DNA of 64,000 nt, taken from positions 123,882 through 187,881 of the forward strand of contig NZ_CDBL01000071.1 in the NCBI RefSeq assembly GCF_000820005.1, in the 5' to 3' direction. Under the pieces are notes generated by a model, which worked only from the letters and a program-made list of their open reading frames with translations, was not told the DNA's origin and ran no database searches. The translations under genes and the position numbers were made by a program. The stretch's first letter is position 1. Each line of letters begins with the position of its first letter. Origin of the DNA: Aeromonas piscicola (GTDB taxonomy: Bacteria; Pseudomonadota; Gammaproteobacteria; Enterobacterales; Aeromonadaceae). Shown here in pieces: positions 19,496 through 28,217 of this stretch.

Positions 19496-19710
19496 CGCTT
19501 CTCGCAGGGTTGCGAGAACGCGGCAGAGGAAGACCTGCGGCTATCTCGCGACCTGGGTGCCGACTGACTGGGTCGGCCTACAACTGTCACTTGATGAATT
19601 GCCCACTGATGGTCTCCGCTGTTGATGAACGGCAAGATGGTACTCATCCAGAGCGATGAGGTAAAGCCTTATCCGCGTTCAGCAACATTTAGATACAAGT
19701 TTGTCAATAA
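19496..19710. repeat. dispersed structured repeat, copy 2
   Basis: Aligns with 10851-11063 in the same orientation, including a 27-bp identity at 19592-19618. The nested stem is kept: GCGAGA (19512-19517) with TCTCGC (19544-19549), enclosing GCAG/CTGC (19523-19526 and 19535-19538). An alternative hairpin CTCGCA-gggt-TGCGAG (19501-19516) competes for the same GCGAG strand. The inner loop sequence differs between copies while the outer stem is preserved. Confidence 0.75.
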
Positions 19711-19834
19711 CCTGAGCCACTTGGCTACATCCATATCAGCCCGGCCAAGGCCTGCGTCCCACCAGGAGCCGTGCCAGTGACAGCGCCAGCCCGCGGCGTG
19801 ATCCACGGCCATGGCGATGGTTCACGCCCACATA

Positions 19835-19854
19835 AAATTAGATATTGCTAATTT
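19835..19854 (+). promoter_or_regulatory. candidate operator for the ArsR-type repressor
   Basis: AAATTAG-N6-CTAATTT is a perfect AT-rich inverted repeat 47 bp upstream of the repressor start, with a further CTAATTT at 19894-19900 touching the start codon. AT-rich palindromes at this position are typical of BigR/SqrR-type sites. Confidence 0.55.
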
Positions 19855-19900
19855 AGATTTAATTTATAGAATGAAGCCTAATATAAGCAACTGCTAATTT

Positions 19901-20224
19901 ATGCCTATGCCCCCTTTCGATGAGATGACCCGGCATGCCAGCGAGGCGGCCGCCCTGCTCAAGGCGCTGGCCCATCCCGAGCGGTTGCTGGTGCTCTGCC
20001 AGCTGCTTGATGGCGAGAAGGGCGTTGGCGAACTGCTGGCCCACAGCAAGTTGGGGCAGTCAGCCTTTTCCCAGCAACTGGCGGTGCTCAGGCGCAGCGG
20101 CCTGATCCGATCGCGCAAGGTTGCCCAGCAGATCTACTGCTCGCTGGCGAACGTGGCGGCAGCGGATGTACTGGCCGTGTTGCGCACCCATTTTTGCCAC
20201 TCCCCAGACGACGAGGTGTCCTGA
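19901..20224 (+). CDS. ArsR-family repressor, BigR/SqrR/YgaV-like persulfide sensor
   Basis: A 107-residue winged-helix repressor. The segments [21 protein letters not shown] and [20 protein letters not shown] match the BigR/SqrR/YgaV branch, whose two conserved cysteines form a persulfide switch. Here C33 (in LLVLCQL) and C99 (in THFCH) fall at the expected places; C80 is extra. The gene overlaps the first YeeE-like gene by one base (TGATG), so it likely represses this sulfur-transport operon until sulfide or persulfide is present. No strong Shine-Dalgarno precedes 19901; starts at 19907 or 19925 are possible. Confidence 0.85.
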   Translation: MPMPPFDEMTRHASEAAALLKALAHPERLLVLCQLLDGEKGVGELLAHSKLGQSAFSQQLAVLRRSGLIRSRKVAQQIYCSLANVAAADVLAVLRTHFCHSPDDEVS

Positions 20225-20637
20225 TGTTTGAAACCCAATGGTTGCTTGCCCTGGCCGGGGGCATGCTGGTGGGGCTCTCCGCCCTGATGCTGATGCTGTT
20301 CAACGGCAAGGTGGCCGGGATCAGCGGTATTCTGGCGGGCGCCATGCAACACAGGCACGCCTGGCGCTGGCTGTTTCTGCTGGGACTGGGGGCGGGGGCC
20401 TGGCTGGCATTTTCCCTGGACTGGGCCCGGCTGCCGAGCTTCGACACCCTGCCGGCCTGGCCGCTGGTGTTGCTGGCTGGGCTGCTGGTCGGGGTTGGTA
20501 CCCGTCTTGGCAATGGTTGCACCAGTGGTCACGGCATCTGCGGCATGGGCCGGCTTTCTGTGCGCTCCATCCTTGCCACCCTCACCTTCATGGCAACCGG
20601 TGCCCTTACAGTGTTTGTCACCCTGCATCTGTTGTAA
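20224..20637 (+). CDS. YeeE/YedE-family half transporter (PmpA-like)
   Basis: Inner-membrane protein of 137 residues with about four hydrophobic helices and the family signature [12 protein letters not shown] (about residues 96-107). The Cys and Gly residues of this motif line the sulfur-compound path in YeeE thiosulfate transporters. It is half the size of full YeeE, and the next gene supplies the other half. The start overlaps the repressor stop codon. The likely substrate is a reduced sulfur species such as thiosulfate, sulfide or persulfide; the exact one cannot be told. Confidence 0.85.
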   Translation: MFETQWLLALAGGMLVGLSALMLMLFNGKVAGISGILAGAMQHRHAWRWLFLLGLGAGAWLAFSLDWARLPSFDTLPAWPLVLLAGLLVGVGTRLGNGCTSGHGICGMGRLSVRSILATLTFMATGALTVFVTLHLL

Positions 20638-20649
20638 CGAGGCGATGAG

Positions 20650-21084
20650 ATGAAACTCTTTATCAGTCTGTTGGCCGGTCTCTTGTTTGGGCTCGGCCTT
20701 GCCATCTCCGGCATGGTGGATCCGGCCCGGGTCATCGGCTTTCTCGACGTGGCAGGGGCCTGGGATCCCAGTTTGGCCTTCGTGATGGGAGGCGCCCTGC
20801 TGGTGTTCATGCCGGGCTACTTTCTGCTGGTCAAACCGAGCCGCCAGAGCCTGCTCGGTGAGCCATATTCGTTCAGCCAGGCCCGGCAGGTGGACAGTCG
20901 CCTTCTCGGTGGCTCAGCCCTGTTCGGCATCGGCTGGGGCCTGGTGGGCATCTGCCCCGGGCCTGCCTTGAGCCTCATCTCCAGCGGTCAGCCCATGATA
21001 CTGCTGTTCGTGGCGGCCATGGTGAGCGGGATCTTGCTGGTGGACAGGGTATGGCTGATGCTGCGGCCAGCCCGCAGCGCCTGA
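20650..21084 (+). CDS. second YeeE/YedE-family half transporter (PmpB-like, DUF6691)
   Basis: A 144-residue membrane protein with four hydrophobic segments. Its motifs SGMVDPARVIGFLD (about 20-33) and GLVGICPGPAL (about 97-107) are characteristic of the partner half of split YeeE transporters. It starts 12 bp after the first half with GAGGCGAT upstream, so the two are probably made together and pair in the membrane. This repressor-half-half order is common beside sulfide-oxidising or persulfide-detoxifying genes, but no dioxygenase or SQR gene is in this window. Confidence 0.85.
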   Translation: MKLFISLLAGLLFGLGLAISGMVDPARVIGFLDVAGAWDPSLAFVMGGALLVFMPGYFLLVKPSRQSLLGEPYSFSQARQVDSRLLGGSALFGIGWGLVGICPGPALSLISSGQPMILLFVAAMVSGILLVDRVWLMLRPARSA

Positions 21085-21147
21085 TCCCCCGGTGCCATGC
21101 TCCCTAAGTCCCGGCATCCGTGCCGGGGTCAGGCAGGCGCAATAGCG

Positions 21148-21176
21148 AGAGGGCCACCCGGGTGGCCCTCCTCTTT
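21148..21176 (+). terminator. terminator after the YeeE pair
   Basis: GAGGGCCACC and GGTGGCCCTC form a long GC-rich stem followed by CTCTTTTC. It lies about 65 bp past the second YeeE gene. Confidence 0.85.
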
Positions 21177-21205
21177 TCACACGTTCAGGTGGCTGGCACG
21201 CTGAG

Positions 21206-23638
21206 TCAGCGTCCTTTCATCAGCGGGAAGTAGCGTCGGTCGGCCTGGCTCATATGGCCGACAACCAGCTCCTGAATGATGAAATTGAGCAATTCGTCGT
21301 TGCCAAGCTCGCCGGCCCTGGCAGCGTTCATCAGCTGGCTTGCCCTGTGCAGCAACCGCTGGTGGTCTTGCCGGTGGCTGGCCAGCTCGGCATAGTCCAG
21401 CTCAGCCAGCATCTGCTCCTCGAAGGCGAAGTGGTGGCGCGCCATCTCAAACAAGCCTTCCAGACTCTCCAGATAGAGGGCCGGGTGCTCGCTGTTGTCT
21501 TTCATGCGCTCCAGCAGCCGGTTGGTCAGTACGAAGAGCTGGCGATGCTCGGCATCGATGCGGGGATGGCCGCACTCGTGGCTGTTTTGCCACAGCAGTG
21601 AGCCCAATTCGGGATCCAGCCCGGCGGTAAACAGGCAGACCCGGCCACGGCCCCGTCCCTTGGCCTGATACATGGCCTGATCGGCATGGTGCATCAAGGT
21701 CTTGGGATCCGTGCCATGTTCCGGGTAGAGCGCCACCCCTATGCTGCTGGAAATCCGCAGCTCCTGCCCTCCATCCACCCGAAACGGATGACGCAGGCTC
21801 TGGTGCAGATGGTCCGCCACCGCCAGCGCCTCGTCACTGGTATCGGGCAGCAGGATCACGAACTCATCGCCCCCGAGGCGGGCCACCAGATCCTGTTCCC
21901 GTACGCAGTGGCGCATGCGTTCGGCCACCATGTTGAGCAGCATATCCCCGGTCTCATGGCCGAAGGTGTCATTGATCGGCTTGAAGTGATCCAGATCGAT
22001 GAACATCAGCGCCAGCTCTCTCCCCTCGTCGGCCATGGCCTCCTTCAGCCGCAGTTGCAGCAGACGACGGTTAGGCAGGTTGGTGAGCGGATCATAGAAG
22101 GCGAGGCGGTGCATCATCTCCTCGCTGGCGGCGCGTTCCGTGATGTCGCGGGTGACCCCCAGGATGGCGTCGGGCTGGCCTTTCTCGTTGCCGTGCAAGG
22201 TGGTGATGGTCTCGGTCGCGACCAGATGCCCCTCCCTGTGCCGCAACTGGGTGCGGATCACACAGCGGGTCTGCTCGTGGTCGCCCCGTTGCCAGGCGGC
22301 GAGGGAGTCACTGAGCTCATCGCGCAGCTGTTTTCTGGAGGTCTCCGGGATCAGCTGCTTGAGGGGCAGGCTGAGGATGTCGATCGCCTCGTAACCGCTC
22401 AGGGGCAGGATGGCCGGGCTGACGTAGCGAAAGCGCAGGGTGGCGGTATCCATGGTCCAGATGACGTCAGCGCTGTTCTCCGCCACGAACCGGTAGTGTT
22501 GTTCGCTCTGGGCCAGTTCACGAGTGAGCCGCAGCCTATCCCTGGCCTCCTGACGCAGGCGCAGGTAGAGATGGCAGAAGATGCCGAGCAGGGTCAGCAG
22601 GGTGAAGGTGATCAGCATGGCGACGGCGACGCTCTTGTCGAACAGCTGCCGCTGCTGGCGCATGCGCTCCCGATCCGGGTTGTAGAGGAAGCGCTCCAGA
22701 TCGGGCAGGGAGCTGAGCAAGCCCGCCTCCAGGTAGGTCCTGGCGATCTGCTGCCATCGCTCGGGTTGCATGTAGCCGGGCTCGATAAGATCTGGCTGCA
22801 TCAGCTCCCTGGTTTTGCGGGCCTCGAACTCCAGCTGCTCACGACCATAACCGCTGGGATAGTTCTCCATGATCCAGCTGATCATCTCCTCCGGGTTTTC
22901 CATGGCATAGCGCCATCCCTTGAGGCTGGCCTGCTGGAACGCATAGACACGTTCCGGCCTGCCCGCCAGCTCGCGCTCCGAGGTAAACAGATTGTCACCG
23001 TAGAAGTCGAAGTCGATGTCGCGGGGGGAGAATACCCGGTAGGGGATCCCCAGCTGGGTCAGATAGAAGGGTTCGGTGGTGCTGTAGGCGCTGATGGCAT
23101 CCACCTGTCCGGTCAGCAAGGCCTGCAGCCCCTGTTCATAGGGCAGTTTGGTCCAGCTGTGTGGCTGGGCATTGCGGCTGAGATAGACCTGCAACTCCTT
23201 GGAGCCAGGCTCCAGCATCAGACGTTTGCCCGCCAGATCCGAGGGTTGCAGTATGTCGGGCCGTTCCAGCGAGAGCAGGACCAGCGGAGAGTGCTGCAGC
23301 ATGGCTGCCAGTACCACGACCGGACGGCCTGCGGCACGGGCGAGCAGCAAGTCGCTGCCGCTGATCCCGAACTGGGCATTGCCCGACACCACCTCGTTGA
23401 CCACATTGGTCTGCGGCGTGGCGGCGCGCAGCGCGACATTCAGACCGGCATCACGATAAAAACCCTTGAACTGGGCGGCGTAATAACCGGCGAACTGGAA
23501 CTGATGTTGCCATGGCAGTTGCACCACGACCTGATCCGCCGCTCTCAGGGGCAGAGAGGTGAGGCTGTAGCAGATCGCCATACCCAGCATTGGCAGATAC
23601 CAGAGCAAGCGATGAAGGGAGGAATTTACGCCTGTCAT
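21206..23638 (-). CDS. sensor diguanylate cyclase: NMT1/THI5 - TM - PAS - GGDEF - hemerythrin
   Basis: An 810-residue membrane protein predicted to make cyclic di-GMP. The signal or anchor helix is at about 10-33. A periplasmic NMT1/THI5-like ligand domain (about 35-310) begins VVVQLPWQHQFQFAGYYAA. A transmembrane helix (about 335-360) leads to a PAS domain (about 380-500). The GGDEF domain has an intact active site (589-593) and an RxxD inhibitory site (580-583). A C-terminal bacteriohemerythrin follows (about 685-808), with IDAEH, RHHFAFEEQ, SHRQDH and HMSQAD supplying all expected di-iron ligands. The second in-frame ATG is taken because GAGGA abuts the first one. It would join a periplasmic ligand signal and an O2/redox signal in one enzyme. 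Confidence 0.9.
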   Translation of the reverse strand: MTGVNSSLHRLLWYLPMLGMAICYSLTSLPLRAADQVVVQLPWQHQFQFAGYYAAQFKGFYRDAGLNVALRAATPQTNVVNEVVSGNAQFGISGSDLLLARAAGRPVVVLAAMLQHSPLVLLSLERPDILQPSDLAGKRLMLEPGSKELQVYLSRNAQPHSWTKLPYEQGLQALLTGQVDAISAYSTTEPFYLTQLGIPYRVFSPRDIDFDFYGDNLFTSERELAGRPERVYAFQQASLKGWRYAMENPEEMISWIMENYPSGYGREQLEFEARKTRELMQPDLIEPGYMQPERWQQIARTYLEAGLLSSLPDLERFLYNPDRERMRQQRQLFDKSVAVAMLITFTLLTLLGIFCHLYLRLRQEARDRLRLTRELAQSEQHYRFVAENSADVIWTMDTATLRFRYVSPAILPLSGYEAIDILSLPLKQLIPETSRKQLRDELSDSLAAWQRGDHEQTRCVIRTQLRHREGHLVATETITTLHGNEKGQPDAILGVTRDITERAASEEMMHRLAFYDPLTNLPNRRLLQLRLKEAMADEGRELALMFIDLDHFKPINDTFGHETGDMLLNMVAERMRHCVREQDLVARLGGDEFVILLPDTSDEALAVADHLHQSLRHPFRVDGGQELRISSSIGVALYPEHGTDPKTLMHHADQAMYQAKGRGRGRVCLFTAGLDPELGSLLWQNSHECGHPRIDAEHRQLFVLTNRLLERMKDNSEHPALYLESLEGLFEMARHHFAFEEQMLAELDYAELASHRQDHQRLLHRASQLMNAARAGELGNDELLNFIIQELVVGHMSQADRRYFPLMKGR

Positions 23639-24081
23639 ATACATTCCTCTCGGGAGACGGGTTCAGTCCTAGAGTCAAACAATTCCTTGTTGCCCGCAAG
23701 GGGGCGAAAGGCCGCTGGAATGAGGGATTGGTGACAAAAAAAGTGATTTCTGTGTCGTTTATCACATTTGGCTTTCATGCTCGGTATTTTTGTCAATTAT
23801 GCGAATAATTAAGGAGCCATATGGCCTATAAAAACGGTCGCATTTTAGTCGTATTCATCTGTTATTTATCTCAGTAATAGTGAGTGATTGCTTTTTTAAC
23901 GGTGCAATGCGTCAACCTGTGTCGCCGTATCAAAAGATACTTTTCTGATGCTGTGGGAATGTATCTGGATTGATTCTATTAGGTTGTTAATCGGTAACAA
24001 TGGAGGCCAGCCGGCAAGGGCCCAAATCCGGTTGCCAGCGGTGGTATGATAGCGGCTCTTCCTTCTCGCTGAGGCTCTCTC
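23639..24081. other. divergent intergenic region, cyclase/lplA
   Basis: About 440 bp, AT-rich in the middle (about 23750-23990). No gene, clear palindrome or consensus promoter was identified. Promoters for both flanking genes are expected here. Confidence 0.5.
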
Positions 24082-25098
24082 ATGTCCCGATTGCGTCTGT
24101 TGTTGTCCGACTCTCACGATCCCCTGTTCAACCTGGCGGTGGAGGAGTGCATCTTTCGCCAGATGGACCCGAACCAGCGGGTGCTCTTCCTGTGGCGCAA
24201 CGCCAATACGGTGGTGATTGGTCGCGCCCAGAACCCCTGGAAGGAGTGCAACACCCGTCGCATGGAAGAGGATGGGGTGACCCTGGCCCGGCGCAGCAGC
24301 GGGGGGGGCGCCGTGTTTCACGACCTTGGCAACAGCTGCTTCACCTTCATGGCGGGCAAGCCCGGCTATGACAAGAGCATCTCCACCGCCATAGTGCTGG
24401 ATGCGCTCAAGCGGCTCGGGGTGAGCTCGTTTGCCTCCGGGCGCAACGATCTGCTGGTGGCGACCCAGGACGGAGAGCGCAAGGTGTCGGGCTCGGCCTA
24501 CCGGGAGACCCAGGATCGCGGCTTTCATCACGGCACCCTGCTGCTCGATGCCGATCTGGGCCGGCTCGCCAACTACCTCAATCCGGATCCCAAGAAGCTG
24601 GCGGCCAAGGGCATCAGCTCGGTACGCAGCCGGGTGGCCAATCTGTGCGAGCTGCTGCCCGGCATTGACCACAACCAGCTGAGTTCCGCCCTCTGCGAGG
24701 CCTTCTTTGCCCATTACGGCGAGCGCGTTCTGCCCGAACACATCTCTCCGAGCCAACTGCCCGACCTGCCCGGCTTTGCCGACACCTTCGCCCGCCAGCG
24801 CAGCTGGGAGTGGAACTTCGGCCATGCGCCTGCGTTCAGCCATCAGCTGGACGAGCGCTTCGGCTGGGGCGGGGTCGAGCTCCATTTCGATGTGGAGAAG
24901 GGGGTCATAGGCCGGGCGCAGATCTTCAGCGACAGCCTGGATCCGGCGCCGCTGGATGCGCTGGCCGAACGGCTGGTTGGGCTTGCCTATCGCAGCGAGG
25001 CCATAGCGGCGCTGCTGTCGCAATTGCAGGCCGATTTCCCGGCCCAACAAACCGAGCTGGACGAGCTCTCCCGCTGGTTGCTGGCCGCGCTGCGCTGA
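24082..25098 (+). CDS. lplA: lipoate-protein ligase A
   Basis: Activates free lipoate with ATP and attaches it to lipoyl domains of 2-oxoacid dehydrogenases and GcvH in the cytoplasm. The 338-residue protein equals E. coli LplA in length. It shows the lipoate-AMP binding loop [12 protein letters not shown] (70-81), the NDLL segment and the catalytic Lys in KVSGSAYRE (about 131-139). The small C-terminal domain is present (about 250-338). The ATG at 24082 is the family start ([14 protein letters not shown]). It is a single-gene unit with its own terminator. Confidence 0.96.
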   Translation: MSRLRLLLSDSHDPLFNLAVEECIFRQMDPNQRVLFLWRNANTVVIGRAQNPWKECNTRRMEEDGVTLARRSSGGGAVFHDLGNSCFTFMAGKPGYDKSISTAIVLDALKRLGVSSFASGRNDLLVATQDGERKVSGSAYRETQDRGFHHGTLLLDADLGRLANYLNPDPKKLAAKGISSVRSRVANLCELLPGIDHNQLSSALCEAFFAHYGERVLPEHISPSQLPDLPGFADTFARQRSWEWNFGHAPAFSHQLDERFGWGGVELHFDVEKGVIGRAQIFSDSLDPAPLDALAERLVGLAYRSEAIAALLSQLQADFPAQQTELDELSRWLLAALR

Positions 25099-25125
25099 GG
25101 TTTTTCCGGTCCGATAACGAAATCA

Positions 25126-25152
25126 AAAGAGGCGCCCAAAAGGCGCCTTTTT
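25126..25152 (+). terminator. terminator of lplA
   Basis: AAAGAGGCGCC-caaaa-GGCGCCTTTTT, a compact hairpin followed by a T-run, about 30 bp past lplA. Confidence 0.92.
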
Positions 25153-25273
25153 GCCAGCCCACGCCACGGCTCATCATGACAAAAAGTAGGGGAGGCCATT
25201 AGATATTGTCGCTGTTTCAAACAGCGGCGCAGGGGTATAAGGGCTGCACATTTGCTGTACTAATGGTATAAAA

Positions 25274-26968
25274 ATGAGTGACTTAGTTTATCTGAAAGAT
25301 GAAGGCGTCAATGCCGTCCACCCCGATTTCTCCGCCCGTTTCGCCACAGTCAAAGCCAACTTTTTCTCGCGCAATCCCGATCTCTGGCCTGTGTTCCGCG
25401 AGCCCGGTTTCGCCACCCTCAACGAGTTTCGCGCCCGTGGCCTGGCCCCGGATGCCCGCCTGAATGCCTGGCCAGATGGCCGCGCCCGTCTCGCCGATCT
25501 CTGCGAGACCATGCCGGTGCCTGCCACCATGCGCACCCCGGGCGAACCCATGGCCGAGCTGCTGTTTGCCGGCGCCCTCTCCAAAGACTGGGAGAACCCC
25601 TCCAGCGTCGAGAACGTCATCACAATGTCGGCGGATCCCGCCATCTACGGCGCCCAGATGGGGATCCTCGCCAACCCCAACCTGGTCTACTCCGAATACG
25701 CCGGGGTGGCCGAGGAGCTGGAGAAGAAGGTGGTGCGCCAGATTGCCCTGCTGGCTGGCTATGATCCCGCCCGCGCCACCGGCATCTTCACCCAGGGGGG
25801 GACCTTCTGTAACCTCTATGGCTACCTGCTCGGCATTCGCAAGAGCCTGCCGGAGGCCAAGCACAAGGGGCTGGGTCACTATCAGGATTACCGCATCATC
25901 AACTCCCAGGGCGGCCACTACTCCAACATCACCAACCTCTCCCTGCTCGGGGTCGACATCGAGAACAAGACCATCCGCATTCAGGTTGGCGAGAACAACG
26001 ACATCGATCTCGATCATCTGGAGCGCACCCTGACCGCCTGTTTTGCCCTGAAACACGTGGTGCCCACCATCATGCTCACCATGGGGACCACCGACACCTT
26101 CGGGGTGGACCGGGTCAAACCCGTGGTCGAGCTGCGGGATCGCCTTTGCGAGCGGTTCGAGGTGGCAGTCAAGCCCCATATCCACGTGGATGCCGCCATC
26201 GGCTGGTCGATGATCTTCTTCCTGGATTACGACTTTGGCGCCAATCCGCTCGCCATCAACGGCGCCACCCTGGCGGGGATCGAGCGCAACGTGGCCCGCT
26301 TCGCCGAGCTCAAGTACGCGGATTCGTTCACCGTCGACTTCCAGAAGTGGGGCTATGTGCCCTACACCTCCAGCCTGGTGATGATAAAAGAGCAGGATGA
26401 TCTCAAGGCGATGGAGAATGACCCGGAAAACTTCTCCTATTTTGAGCGGGACATTCAGGGTCAGACCCACCTGCAGTCCACCATAGAGTGTTCCCGTGGC
26501 GCCAGCGGTCTGTTCGGTGCCTATGCGGCGCTCAACTACCTGGGGGTCGAGGGCTATCGCACCGTGTTGGCCCATTGCCTGCAAAATGCCAACTATTTCC
26601 GCTTCCGGTTAAGCCAGCTCGGCAACGTCAAGCTGGTGGCCCAGGAGAATCAGGGGCCGAGCGTGGGCTTCAAGATCTACAACCCCGAGTGGGTGCAGGA
26701 TCCGGAAGCCGAATTTGCCTTCGAGCTGGCCCGCTCCAGCGATCCCGCCTACAAGGCGCGGCTGCAGCGCAACACCGACTATCACCGCAGCCTCTTTACC
26801 GGGCGCGGCAAGGTGGGGCTCTACACCAACTGGGTGGAGGCCATAGCCCACTCCGACTACGACGTCCGCGGCAAGTACTCCTACATTGCCGGGGAAAAAG
26901 CGGTCTTCATGAACCCCGCCTGCGGCCGTGAGCAGATCGATGCTTTCATCGCGCACATTCGCGGCTGA
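25274..26968 (+). CDS. group II PLP-dependent amino-acid decarboxylase
   Basis: A 564-residue cytoplasmic enzyme of the glutamate/aspartate/aromatic decarboxylase fold. Visible features are the phosphate-binding segment TQGGTFCN (173-180), the HVDAA motif whose Asp (306) contacts the PLP ring nitrogen, and the Schiff-base Lys in VDFQKWGY (K358). The pattern resembles the PanP/glutamate-decarboxylase-like group of Vibrio, Shewanella and Aeromonas. PanP makes beta-alanine from aspartate, but substrate cannot be assigned by reading. The ATG at 25274 has no clear Shine-Dalgarno, being preceded by an AT-rich stretch. It is monocistronic, followed by a perfect 14-bp hairpin. Confidence 0.8.
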   Translation: MSDLVYLKDEGVNAVHPDFSARFATVKANFFSRNPDLWPVFREPGFATLNEFRARGLAPDARLNAWPDGRARLADLCETMPVPATMRTPGEPMAELLFAGALSKDWENPSSVENVITMSADPAIYGAQMGILANPNLVYSEYAGVAEELEKKVVRQIALLAGYDPARATGIFTQGGTFCNLYGYLLGIRKSLPEAKHKGLGHYQDYRIINSQGGHYSNITNLSLLGVDIENKTIRIQVGENNDIDLDHLERTLTACFALKHVVPTIMLTMGTTDTFGVDRVKPVVELRDRLCERFEVAVKPHIHVDAAIGWSMIFFLDYDFGANPLAINGATLAGIERNVARFAELKYADSFTVDFQKWGYVPYTSSLVMIKEQDDLKAMENDPENFSYFERDIQGQTHLQSTIECSRGASGLFGAYAALNYLGVEGYRTVLAHCLQNANYFRFRLSQLGNVKLVAQENQGPSVGFKIYNPEWVQDPEAEFAFELARSSDPAYKARLQRNTDYHRSLFTGRGKVGLYTNWVEAIAHSDYDVRGKYSYIAGEKAVFMNPACGREQIDAFIAHIRG

Positions 26969-26993
26969 TCCCCGACTAGCCGTCAGGAAAGGA

Positions 26994-27024
26994 GACACGG
27001 GCAGACCAGAGGTCTGCCCGTGTC
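26994..27024. terminator. perfect 14-bp hairpin after the decarboxylase
   Basis: GACACGGGCAGACC (26994-27007), AGA loop, GGTCTGCCCGTGTC (27011-27024). It sits 25 bp past the stop. There is no T-run on either side, so it may act as an mRNA 3' end protected from decay rather than a classic terminator. Confidence 0.6.
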
Positions 27025-27217
27025 ATGTCGCGTGATTTTCCACTATGCCAATCGATTGAATCGTAAGGCATTGCTTGCGATTCATGCTTAAAACGTGAAC
27101 CGGAACCGGTTATGCCCGTCTTCATCTCATTCTGACTTTTTTTGACACATTTTTTCAGTACGGTAGGGATTCCAACGGGCTGATGTTTAGCCGTGAATGC
27201 CATCAAAAGGAGCCGTT

Positions 27218-28006
27218 ATGGATAAGTGCAGACGCAGAGTCACCCTGGGGCTGTTGAGTGCCCCCCTGGTCGCCACCCTCGCCGGGTGCAACAGCAGCAA
27301 CGACAGCGAAGGGAGCCCGGCCGATTTTAGCGCCACCCTGACCGACAGGTTGACGGCCGAGCTGAAGGATGAAAAGACTGCCCGCCAGCTGGTCCCCTTC
27401 ATCGAGGAGGCCAATTTCAACATGACGCCGCCCTCGATCGCGATAGCAGAGACCAACACCCTGATCGCCTTTGCCTTTGGCAATCGCCCCAACGACTCCG
27501 GCAACCCGGATGAGCTGGCCAAGCCCGGCCCCATGAACGAGGCCCTGGCCGCCTGTTGCGCAGCCCTCTACCGACAAAAAGCCATGCCCATGTATGTGCA
27601 GTGGGAGATAGCCCATTACCTCGATTCGACCCGTTATCCTGATATTCCGGCCAGGGATGTCATCTCCATCGAACCTTACTGGGACGAGGCGGGCAAGCTG
27701 GTCTATCTGAGCACGGACGGGGTGGTCGAGGCCATCGTCAGGGATTATGCAGGTGGTGATCCCTCCACCCTTGGTACGGCGGCCGTCATCGGTCATCGCG
27801 ACCACGTCAAACGTTGCATCATGACCTGCCGGGCCCGCAAGGTGGCGAGCCATGCTCCGGAGGGGATCGAACTGCCCGTCTGGTATGACGAGCAATCCGC
27901 TCAACCCTGGACCCGGCGGCGCGACCTTTATGTCTTGCAGGACATCTCGGCCCAGCTGATGGGGGTGGCACAGGCCAACATAGCCAAGGCTTATCCGAAC
28001 GGGTGA
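27218..28006 (+). CDS. putative lipoprotein of unknown function
   Basis: A 262-residue protein with a lipoprotein signal (lipobox LAGC, Cys 24). Its basic stretch CRRRVTLGLL looks like a twin-arginine signal, so export of a folded protein is possible. The body has no domain I recognise with confidence. A segment TAAVIGHRDHVKRCIMTCRA near 190-210 faintly recalls the late conserved block of DUF218 (YdcF/SanA) proteins, but their N-terminal motif is not seen. AAGGAG lies seven bases before the ATG. It is convergent with the chitinase-like gene. Confidence 0.75.
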   Translation: MDKCRRRVTLGLLSAPLVATLAGCNSSNDSEGSPADFSATLTDRLTAELKDEKTARQLVPFIEEANFNMTPPSIAIAETNTLIAFAFGNRPNDSGNPDELAKPGPMNEALAACCAALYRQKAMPMYVQWEIAHYLDSTRYPDIPARDVISIEPYWDEAGKLVYLSTDGVVEAIVRDYAGGDPSTLGTAAVIGHRDHVKRCIMTCRARKVASHAPEGIELPVWYDEQSAQPWTRRRDLYVLQDISAQLMGVAQANIAKAYPNG

Positions 28007-28159
28007 GCCGCTCTGATGGCGCAATGCAAGCCGGGTCACGGGCCCGGCCTGTTTGTCATCATGACGGGCGAAGCGCCAAGGCATCGGATGGATTGCCTCT
28101 GCGGGCTCACGACCGGCGTGGAGAATATCGGCTTGTGCCCGAGTGCGGCGAAATAGAGA

Positions 28160-28186
28160 CATGCCGGTGCAAGGCGCACCGGCATG
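28160..28186. terminator. hairpin between convergent lipoprotein and chitinase-like genes
   Basis: CATGCCGGTGC and GCACCGGCATG form an 11-bp perfect stem around a five-base loop. On the minus strand it is followed by TCTCTATTT. It is placed to end transcription of the chitinase-like gene and possibly both genes. Confidence 0.65.
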
Positions 28187-28217
28187 ATGTGATCAAGGTA
28201 TATTGAAGGTGATGAGA

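Larger units (their letters stand above)
19392..19900. other. intergenic region with structured repeat copy 2
   Basis: Divergent gap between the ACT-like gene and the ArsR gene. It holds copy 2 of the dispersed repeat (19496-19710) and an AT-rich stretch (about 19830-19900) with a candidate operator. Short frames here are not convincing. Confidence 0.6.
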
